Of a stretch of 19,490 bases of DNA, positions 14,479 to 19,490 are shown piece after piece (positions within the stretch are counted from its first letter, which is position 1; each line of letters opens with the position of its first letter). Below the pieces are notes generated by a model that saw only the letters and a list, made by a program, of their open reading frames with translations, made no database searches and was not told the origin of the DNA. The position numbers and the translations under genes were made by a program. The DNA is from an uncultured Clostridia bacterium (GTDB lineage Bacteria > Bacillota > Clostridia > Peptostreptococcales > Anaerovoracaceae), in contig CAKQOW010000046.1 in assembly GCA_934256595.1 (NCBI GenBank), positions 1-19,490 on the forward strand, given 5' to 3'.

Positions 14479-15579
14479 CTATAATTCAATTTCAAAATAA
14501 TTATTTTCACCATCAAAGCGATAATCCAGCCGCTTTGCAGTATTTTTTAAGATTGTAACTCCCAGATGAATTTCATCGCCGGACTCTGTTTCAAAAGGAT
14601 TGTAGCTTTCTCCTCTGCAGCGTAATCCGATTACTGCGCATTTATCCCGTTCATCAAAGGAAATCTGTATCTCCATATCCGGATCACCATCGGGCTGCCC
14701 GTAGTTCAGCATTTCGTAGATCAGTTCCTCTGTACAAAGCTGCAGACGGTTAGCTCTTTTATTGTCCAGCCCATATCGACCGGCAAAGCTGTGGATATTG
14801 CCCTGAAGCTGCATCAGATCAAAGTCCCTGGTTTCAATCCGCCATGAAAAGTATTTCATCTTATGGATAAAGTCTCTGGTTTTCTTCCTTTTCGGGGCAT
14901 CAAAAATTTCCTCTGGTGTTCCTTCTTCATAAATCCCCTGTTCATCCATATAGAGAATTCTGCTGGCGATTTCTTTTGCAAAATCCATCTCATGAGTGAC
15001 AATTACCATTGTCATACCCTGTTTTGCAAGAAGCCTCAGGGTTGCAAGCACTTCGCCAACCATGGTTGGATCAAGCGCTGAAGTCGGCTCGTCAAACAGC
15101 ATAATCTCAGGTTCCATTGCAAGACAGCGAACAATGGCAATCCTCTGCTTCTGACCGCCTGACAGTATATCAGGCATCATGTATTTCTTACCCTCCAGGC
15201 CCACCATTTTAAGCAGTGTTTCCGCTTTCTTTTCGGCTTCCTCTCTTGACATTCCAAGTAATTTAATTGGTGCCAGTGTAATATTATCCAGCACATTCAT
15301 ATGGGAAAACAAATGAAAGCCCTGGTAGACCATTCCGACTTTGCGCCGGATACGATTTAAATCCGCCTGATTTGACGTCAGTTTTTCATCTCCGATAAAA
15401 ACAGCTCCCTCATCCGGAGTTTCCAGAAAATCCATACAGCGGAGAAAAACACTCTTTCCGCAGCCGGAGCCGCCGATTATGACTATCCTTTCCCCTTTTT
15501 CGACCGTCAGATTTACATCTTTAAGAACCTGCAATGAGCCAAAGGCTTTGGATAATTTTTCAACTCGGATCATGCTCAT
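14479..15579 (-). CDS. Amino-acid-type ABC ATPase fused to a degenerate GHKL-like domain
   Basis: Residues 1-240 are a complete polar-amino-acid (GlnQ/HisP-type) ABC ATPase: Walker A GGSGCGKS (36-43), Q-loop Gln86, signature LSGGQKQR (139-146), Walker B with Glu164 and switch His196. GlnQ proteins normally end here, but this one continues to 366. Residues about 245-366 resemble an RsbW/SpoIIAB-type GHKL ATPase domain (HATPase_c_2): LCTEELIYEMLNYG in the N-box place, IGLRCRGESYNPF in the G1 place, and HLGVTILKNTAKRLDY after it. The usual N-box Asn is Glu289 and the usual G1 Asp is Cys321, so ATP binding there is doubtful; it may act as a regulatory or protein-binding module. AGGAGG lies eight nt before the ATG at 15579, which overlaps the permease stop (ATGA). 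Confidence 0.88.
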   Translation of the reverse strand: MSMIRVEKLSKAFGSLQVLKDVNLTVEKGERIVIIGGSGCGKSVFLRCMDFLETPDEGAVFIGDEKLTSNQADLNRIRRKVGMVYQGFHLFSHMNVLDNITLAPIKLLGMSREEAEKKAETLLKMVGLEGKKYMMPDILSGGQKQRIAIVRCLAMEPEIMLFDEPTSALDPTMVGEVLATLRLLAKQGMTMVIVTHEMDFAKEIASRILYMDEQGIYEEGTPEEIFDAPKRKKTRDFIHKMKYFSWRIETRDFDLMQLQGNIHSFAGRYGLDNKRANRLQLCTEELIYEMLNYGQPDGDPDMEIQISFDERDKCAVIGLRCRGESYNPFETESGDEIHLGVTILKNTAKRLDYRFDGENNYFEIEL

Positions 15580-16262
15580 GTTTTCAGCCTCCTGTTCTTT
15601 TTCCATGCAGACAGACTGTCAGCAAAAGCAAACACGCCATAGCACAGATAGGCCATTCCAAGATACAGCAGCAGTCCTACCAGAATCATAAACAGAGGCT
15701 GCATCGTGCGGCTGCCGATATTGTTTATGACCCTCGTCAAATCAGTGATAGTAACATAACCTACAACGCTGGTCCATTGTATCAGTGTAACAACAGTAGA
15801 CTGATAGGTTCCTTTTGCTATCTTGGCTGTCTGCGGTAATGTAATCAGGGTAAATGCCTGCCATCTGGAAAATCCCAGAGTTCTTGCCGCTTCAACCTGC
15901 ATTGCATCAGTCGCGTTGATGGCAGAATAAAAACAGGCTGCCGTATATGCACCCATATGAAGCGAAAATGCAGCTACAGCTACCATAGTCGCCGGTACAC
16001 CGCTGCCGGCAAACACCACATAGTACATCAGCATCAAAAGCAGCAGTACCGGACTTCCCCTTACAACTGCAATATACACTGCTGCAATACTGCGGATAAG
16101 CTTAACTCTGCTTTTTCGCATGGCGCAGACAGCTACTCCAAGGATTGTTCCCAGCAGCACTGAAAGCAGAGAAATCTGTACCGTTATCCACAGACCTTCC
16201 AGTAAAGTACTGTAGGAATCTCCGTCTATTAACGTCTTATAAATGATTTCATCTATGCTCAA
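15576..16262 (-). CDS. Amino-acid-type ABC transporter permease
   Basis: A 228-aa membrane protein of the HisM/GlnP family with about five membrane segments. The family signatures are GLWITVQISLLSVLLGT near the N-terminus, VVRGSPVLLLLMLMY (66-80) and the EAA loop EAARTLGFSRWQAF, with LPQ at 142-144, which contacts the ATPase. A single permease gene implies a homodimer. The start is TTG at 16262, supported by AAAGGAGG about ten nt upstream; no in-frame ATG lies near. It is the first gene of the operon and is preceded by a promoter with direct repeats that probably bind the LytTR regulator encoded upstream. Confidence 0.9.
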   Translation of the reverse strand: MSIDEIIYKTLIDGDSYSTLLEGLWITVQISLLSVLLGTILGVAVCAMRKSRVKLIRSIAAVYIAVVRGSPVLLLLMLMYYVVFAGSGVPATMVAVAAFSLHMGAYTAACFYSAINATDAMQVEAARTLGFSRWQAFTLITLPQTAKIAKGTYQSTVVTLIQWTSVVGYVTITDLTRVINNIGSRTMQPLFMILVGLLLYLGMAYLCYGVFAFADSLSAWKKNRRLKT

Positions 16263-16324
16263 TCTATCCCGCCCTCCTTTCTCTGAAAGACAATAATATC
16301 AAGATTGAAAATGTTATTAAAGAA

Positions 16325-16353
16325 ATTATAATAAATTGGCGCTATCGATTTAA
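16325..16353 (-). promoter_or_regulatory. Promoter of the ABC operon
   Basis: A perfect minus-strand TATAAT (16325-16330) has only a poor -35 (TTAAAT, 16348-16353) at 17-bp spacing. A good -10 with a poor -35 is typical of activator-dependent promoters. The predicted start is near 16318, giving a leader of about 55 nt. Confidence 0.6.
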
Positions 16354-16360
16354 AAAAATG

Positions 16361-16393
16361 TCGGATTTGGTCGTTTTAATTCCGAAATTGGTC
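16361..16393. promoter_or_regulatory. Two 12-bp direct repeats 21 bp apart: likely LytTR regulator site
   Basis: TCGGATTTGGTC (16361-16372) and CCGAAATTGGTC (16382-16393) match at 9 of 12 positions, including an identical TTGGTC, and start exactly 21 bp apart, two helical turns. LytTR-domain regulators such as AgrA and ComE are known to bind direct repeats with this periodicity just upstream of weak -35 boxes. Here the repeats lie at about -43 to -75 relative to the predicted start. The adjacent LytTR gene is the obvious candidate ligand. The sequence itself differs from the AgrA consensus. Confidence 0.55.
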
Positions 16394-16401
16394 ACTAACT
16401 G

Positions 16402-16425
16402 AAAAAACCGCCCAAAGGCGGTTTT
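16402..16425 (-). terminator. Terminator of the two-component operon
   Basis: AAAACCGCC and GGCGGTTTT (16404-16412 with 16417-16425) form a perfect 9-bp stem with a 4-nt loop; the minus strand continues with Ts (complement of 16402-16407). It lies 22 nt after the sensor kinase stop and separates it from the ABC operon promoter. It is close to symmetrical and could also work on the plus strand. Confidence 0.85.
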
Positions 16426-16447
16426 ACACAATTTGAAATAATATATA

Positions 16448-17725
16448 TTACAAATTCAAAATCACACAGGCAGTGCAAATATCTCCCTGGATTTTGTAAT
16501 TGATTTCTCCCTGATACTTGAGCGATGAGTAAATAATGCTGTCAATTCCAATCCCCCGCGCAGCCGGCAGACCGTTTTCCAGTTTCAAGTCCGCGCAGGG
16601 ATTACTGACAGCAATCACCAGCTTCATGTCTACGCGTCTGATATTAACGCGAACAGGTCCAAAGCTTTCAATTTCAATGCAGGCATTGAGCGCATTTTCT
16701 AAAAGATTGGCAAGGACAGCCACAAAGTCCACGTCAGCAACCCCTGACTGTTCCGGAGTGTCTGCATGAGCTTCAAATTCTATGCCCGCCTCTTTTGCCT
16801 TGCCTGCAAAAGAGCTCAGGATACTGTTGACTGTAATGTTAGGACACCATACAGGAAAACTCTCATACCGGGTTCTGTCCTGTCCCAGATATTTTAGTAT
16901 GCCATCTGTATCGCCTTCTCTTGCCATAGCCGCAATACGTTCATCGTGATGACGCAGATCGTGACGGATCCTCCGGTTATTCTGCTCATTTTTTCTTACC
17001 TTTTCCATATAGTCGTACAGATACTCCACTTTACGCTTTCCAAGTTCATCTCTGACTTCTTTTCGCATCTGGTAGATGTTGCTTATAATAAGTATGTTTG
17101 CAGCGGCAAAAGAGCCGACAATCAGCAGAAAAAGAAACATTGTGTCAGAATGAACACCATCGTCTGCGCGTATTTTTGTTGAAACAATCACAAACATAAG
17201 AAAGTACAACAATGAAACTATACACAGTGTTCTCCAGTTTTTTGAGTGAAACCCGCTGACTTCACGAATAAGCGGCTTGCCGTATTGCCGATATGCAAGC
17301 AGTATTGGAAAACAAATAATGATAACAAATATACAGCGCATAATATACGCAGAAGCTTCTGTCACATTCGGAAAGACAATAACTCGCAAATAAACAGACA
17401 CGCACCATGAAACACAGAAAACACAGCCGTAGGTGATCCACAGATAGCATTTTTTCCAAAATCCATCTGCTGAGACATATATAAAGATCCCCAGAAAGCA
17501 TAGGAAGCCGATGAGAAAAGCAGCAGGAAACCGAACAGGCTGCGGCAAAAGGCTATAGCATAAATAGAAATCCAGAAAAAGTCCAAGCCACGCCAAAGCC
17601 CACAGCATAGCCGTCTTTTTTACCGAGTATTTTCTTTCCTGCAGCAGAAGCCCGGCAGTAAGATGCATTGCAAACAGCAGCAAACTGACAAAGAAAACGA
17701 TTACGATTTTTTGAATTTCCAGCAT
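16448..17725 (-). CDS. GHKL sensor histidine kinase (AgrC/NatK-like)
   Basis: A 425-aa membrane sensor. About seven hydrophobic segments fill residues 5-216, followed by a helical linker (218-250), the H-box RRIRHDLRHH with likely phospho-acceptor His255, the N-box LLENALNA (Asn344) and the G-box GIGID (391-395). This is the HPK10-like kinase class that signals to LytTR regulators and often senses peptides or membrane state. No extracellular ligand domain and no peptide pheromone gene were found nearby, so the signal is unknown. AAGGAGG stands ten nt before the ATG at 17725. The start shares one base with the regulator's stop (TGATG), so translation is coupled. Confidence 0.92.
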   Translation of the reverse strand: MLEIQKIVIVFFVSLLLFAMHLTAGLLLQERKYSVKKTAMLWALAWLGLFLDFYLCYSLLPQPVRFPAAFLIGFLCFLGIFIYVSADGFWKKCYLWITYGCVFCVSWCVSVYLRVIVFPNVTEASAYIMRCIFVIIICFPILLAYRQYGKPLIREVSGFHSKNWRTLCIVSLLYFLMFVIVSTKIRADDGVHSDTMFLFLLIVGSFAAANILIISNIYQMRKEVRDELGKRKVEYLYDYMEKVRKNEQNNRRIRHDLRHHDERIAAMAREGDTDGILKYLGQDRTRYESFPVWCPNITVNSILSSFAGKAKEAGIEFEAHADTPEQSGVADVDFVAVLANLLENALNACIEIESFGPVRVNIRRVDMKLVIAVSNPCADLKLENGLPAARGIGIDSIIYSSLKYQGEINYKIQGDICTACVILNL

Positions 17726-18450
17726 CAGTTTCCTGCCTCCTTTAAGTAAAAATCGAAATAATCCTGTTTGATCTGTGCGCGGCACCGTCTTGGAATATGA
17801 ATGAGCGTACCGTCATCCATTACCAGATCTGTACCGGAAAAGCAACGGACATGACCTAAATTCACCATGTATGAAGCACCACACATTGCCATGCCTTTTC
17901 CTCCCGAAATACATTCCTGCAATTGAGCGGCAGTCATACGCACAGATAGTTTTTTTCCGGTAGTCAGGCAAAAAACGCGCTGCTTATCTCTGGTTTCTAT
18001 GTACAGAATATCCTCCAGAGCAATGCGATGTACTTCTCCCCTGCAGGAAATAAGAGCCCATGTCCTTTGCCTGCGCATGGCAATAACACGGTCTAAAGCT
18101 GCATCAAATTTCTCCTGCGTGTATGGCTTGCATATGTAGTCCGCAGCGTGCAATGAAAAGGCATCTACCGCGTAATCCGAACTGTTAGTCAAAAAAATTA
18201 TGTCGGTTTTTTCATATAAGCGGAGAATATCCCTCGCAAGTTCAGTTCCAAGCATACCTGGCATGCAGATGTCCAGCAATGCAATATCAGGCCCGCTGGT
18301 TTTATCAAGGGCCTCCAGCATTTCAAATGCAGATGAATATATGTCAAATTCGATGCCGTGCTCACGATGCGCCGCCCTATACGCCTGCAGATTATCTGCA
18401 ATCTTTTCCCGCTCTATAGCCTCATCATCACAAACAAATATTTTAAGCAT
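17725..18450 (-). CDS. LytTR-family response regulator
   Basis: A 241-aa cytoplasmic transcription regulator. The receiver domain (1-120) has CDDE (7-10), phospho-acceptor Asp60 in ALLDICMPG, Thr88 and Lys108 in ICKPY. The DNA-binding LytTR domain covers about 133-233, with ALEDILYIETRDKQRVF and SYMVNLGHVRCF, and ends with HIPRRCRAQIKQ. AAAGGA lies about ten nt before the ATG. It is the first gene of a two-gene operon with the GHKL kinase. The likely target is the ABC operon promoter, where direct repeats with LytTR spacing occur. No matching repeats were seen at its own promoter. Confidence 0.94.
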   Translation of the reverse strand: MLKIFVCDDEAIEREKIADNLQAYRAAHREHGIEFDIYSSAFEMLEALDKTSGPDIALLDICMPGMLGTELARDILRLYEKTDIIFLTNSSDYAVDAFSLHAADYICKPYTQEKFDAALDRVIAMRRQRTWALISCRGEVHRIALEDILYIETRDKQRVFCLTTGKKLSVRMTAAQLQECISGGKGMAMCGASYMVNLGHVRCFSGTDLVMDDGTLIHIPRRCRAQIKQDYFDFYLKEAGN

Positions 18451-18529
18451 TGCTCAGCGTCCTTTCTTCGTGGTAGCAAGTCTTATTTAATACTCCACTG
18501 TCTCTGCCTATATTTTGACTTTAGTTCGT

Positions 18530-18558
18530 ATTATAGCATGTTTCAGGTTGAAATCCAA
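18530..18558 (-). promoter_or_regulatory. Promoter of the two-component operon
   Basis: A minus-strand TATAAT (18530-18535) is preceded by TG one base upstream, forming an extended -10 element; a weak -35, TTGGAT (18553-18558), is 17 bp away. The predicted start near 18523 gives a 73-nt leader. Confidence 0.65.
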
Positions 18559-18654
18559 TATTAACAGCATCAACCGCAAGAAAGTATTCTTTTTTGTAAT
18601 TAATGTTTATTTTTTGAAAAAGTTTAGCACTGATTTTGACTCTAACTTGGGATT

Positions 18655-18702
18655 AATTTTGAACCTAATTTTGAACCTAGTTTTAAACCTAATTTTTCAG
18701 GA
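18655..18702. repeat. 12-bp tandem repeat, about four copies
   Basis: Copies at 18655-18666 and 18667-18678 are identical (AATTTTGAACCT); 18679-18690 differs at two positions, and a decayed fourth copy covers 18691-18702. A further related copy may lie at 18632-18643. The stretch is non-coding and AT-rich. Function unknown; it could be replication slippage or a protein-binding array. Confidence 0.7.
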
Positions 18703-18882
18703 GAGCACAGGGTTCAGCAGGATCTGCTGGGAGTTTGCCCAATTTATTCCATATCTAAAATTGTTACCTAAACTATTATTTGAAGAATTGTAACGTTCTC
18801 TGAAACAATTGAAATTTCAACGGTCATAACTGAAAAATTGCACTCTCGCTAAAGCTCGACAATTTCTGCATTTTAAAGCCCT
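18703..18882. other. Non-coding AT-rich stretch with small palindromes
   Basis: No gene with a ribosome binding site or protein-like composition is seen here. It holds a perfect 12-bp palindrome TTGAAATTTCAA (18809-18820) and a loose hairpin built on AAATTG/CAATTT (about 18833-18865) that is followed by Ts on the minus strand. Confidence 0.5.
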
Positions 18883-19071
18883 AGTCCAGTTTGCACCAGC
18901 AAACTGTGACAGGACTTATGCAAAGACCCTATACATATTGTTATAAGAGTCTACTGCTGACCTACCTACAACGTTTCACTCCAACAGGCTTTGCCTGTTG
19001 CTGTCCATTCTGCCTAGCCAAGCAAAGCTTGGGACAGAAAGGCCATTTGCGAAGCAAATGGGGTTAGGTCA
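18883..19071. other. Cluster of perfect hairpins forming a multibranched structure
   Basis: Four near-perfect hairpins occur in 190 nt: CAGTTTGC/GCAAACTG (18887-18906, with an outer AGTCC/GGACT), CAACAGGC/GCCTGTTG (18982-19000), CCAAGC/GCTTGG (19018-19032, extended by TTCTG/CAGAA) and CCATTTGC/GCAAATGG (19043-19061). Three have 3-nt loops. The last three are enclosed by TGACCTA/TAGGTCA (18958-18964 with 19065-19071), so the RNA of either strand could form a closed multi-branch junction. Several stems share TTTGC/GCAAA. No coding sequence is present. It may be a structured RNA or a MITE-like or REP-like repeat; strand unknown. Confidence 0.55.
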
Positions 19072-19072
19072 T

Positions 19073-19111
19073 AAAAAAACAACCCCTCGGACTTAATCTG
19101 TCTGCGAGAAG
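19073..19111 (-). terminator. Terminator of the tRNA operon
   Basis: On the minus strand CTTCTCG pairs with CGAGGGG (19105-19111 with 19083-19089, two G-T wobbles) and, inside, GAC with GTC across a 2-nt bulge; TTG and seven Ts (19073-19079) follow. It begins 18 nt after the CCA end of tRNA-Phe. Confidence 0.7.
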
Positions 19112-19128
19112 CTGCCTTAATAGTAATA

Positions 19129-19204
19129 TGGTGCCCAGACTCGGAATTGAACCAAGGACACGGGGATTTTCAGTCCCCTGCTCTACCTACTGAGCTATCT
19201 GGGC
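19129..19204 (-). tRNA. tRNA-Phe (GAA)
   Basis: 76 nt including an encoded CCA. Acceptor stem GCCCAGA/TCTGGGC, D-arm AGCTCAGTAGGTAGAGC, anticodon loop CTGAAAA giving GAA, T-arm with GGTTCAATTCC. Last tRNA of a four-gene minus-strand operon, seven nt after tRNA-Met. Confidence 0.97.
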
Positions 19205-19211
19205 ATATACA

Positions 19212-19288
19212 TGGTGGGCCTTCGGGGACTCGAACCCAGGACCTGCCGGTTATGAGCCGGACGCTCTGACCAACTGAGCTAAAGGCCC
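19212..19288 (-). tRNA. tRNA-Met (CAT)
   Basis: 77 nt including CCA. Acceptor stem GGGCCTT/AAGGCCC, anticodon loop CTCATAA giving CAT, T-arm GGTTCGAGTCC. The first acceptor base pair is G-C, so it is not the initiator tRNA. A CAT anticodon could also mark tRNA-Ile2 (with lysidine); elongator Met is thought more likely but the two cannot be separated with certainty here. Confidence 0.9.
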
Positions 19289-19305
19289 ACGTATGTTTTT
19301 TAAAA

Positions 19306-19382
19306 TGGTCGGGGTGGCAGGATTTGAACCCGCGGCCCACTGGTCCCAAACCAGTTGCGCTACCAAACTGCGCTACACCCCG
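19306..19382 (-). tRNA. tRNA-Pro (TGG)
   Basis: 77 nt including CCA. Acceptor stem CGGGGTG/CACCCCG, anticodon loop TTTGGGA giving TGG, T-arm GGTTCAAATCC. Lies 17 nt upstream of tRNA-Met in the operon. Confidence 0.97.
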
Positions 19383-19414
19383 TTGTAAGTAAACCATCAA
19401 AGTATTAAGTTGTT

Positions 19415-19490
19415 TGGCAGGGGCAGTAGGATTCGAACCCACGGCACGTGGTTTTGGAGACCACTGCTCTACCAACTGAGCTATACCCCT
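19415..19490 (-). tRNA. tRNA-Trp (CCA)
   Basis: 76 nt including CCA, complete and ending exactly at the window edge. Acceptor stem AGGGGTA with TGCCCCT, discriminator G, anticodon loop CTCCAAA giving CCA, T-arm GGTTCGAATCC. First tRNA visible in the operon; more genes or the promoter lie outside. Confidence 0.96.

Noticed and set aside
18655..18702. Possible CRISPR array
   Set aside because: The repeats are 12 bp and directly adjacent, without spacers, and no cas gene is present.
18515..18793. Plus-strand open frame with repeated Leu-Ile-Leu-Asn units
   Set aside because: The protein repeat is a by-product of the 12-bp DNA repeat. No ribosome binding site or family resemblance was found.
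19170..19475. Minus-strand open frame of 101 codons
   Set aside because: It runs through the Phe, Met, Pro and Trp tRNA genes; its peptide is only translated tRNA sequence.

Overview
The window looks like chromosomal DNA of a low-GC, Gram-positive anaerobe of the class Clostridia, probably a gut commensal. The clues are AGGAGG-type ribosome binding sites, several TTG starts, sigma-A promoters with TATAAT boxes, lipoproteins with Gram-positive lipoboxes, a natA/agr-style GHKL/LytTR two-component pair, a DUF6485 protein, and tRNA genes that encode their own CCA ends. Genus cannot be fixed from the sequence alone.

Layout. (1) 1-525: non-core DNA holding the start of a leftward gene that leaves the window, a truncated small gene capped by a 64-nt nested hairpin, and a promoter that should make an ~80-nt structured RNA ending in a U-tract. 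(2) 526-1957, minus: a metallo-beta-lactamase-fold hydrolase and a HAD phosphatase, overlapping. (3) 2084-6408, plus: a potassium uptake operon of one trkA and two tandem, diverged trkH genes behind a clear promoter, followed after a terminator by a CBS-domain protein (6484-6888). (4) 6875-12020, minus: a housekeeping run of RNase R, a small Asn/Asp-rich lipoprotein, thymidine kinase, an AIM24-family protein and a MATE exporter. RNase R overlaps the CBS gene tail to tail. (5) 12193-18450, minus: a LytTR response regulator and GHKL sensor kinase, then an amino-acid-type ABC operon (permease, ATPase, substrate-binding lipoprotein), a sugar-type periplasmic-binding lipoprotein and a Cys-rich DUF6485 protein. 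(6) 18451-19128: a non-coding stretch with a 12-bp tandem repeat and a cluster of near-perfect hairpins. (7) 19129-19490, minus: four tRNAs (Trp, Pro, Met, Phe) with a terminator.

The most unusual part is block 5. The ABC ATPase carries an extra C-terminal domain of about 120 residues that looks like an RsbW-type GHKL ATPase fold, but the usual Asn and Asp nucleotide/Mg positions are changed. The adjacent binding protein has its two lobes in the reverse of the usual order. The operon promoter is preceded by two 12-bp direct repeats exactly 21 bp apart, the spacing used by LytTR regulators, and a LytTR regulator is encoded next door. Together these suggest a self-contained, signal-controlled transporter or sensing module rather than an ordinary amino-acid importer. 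This is inference from sequence and would need comparative and experimental support.
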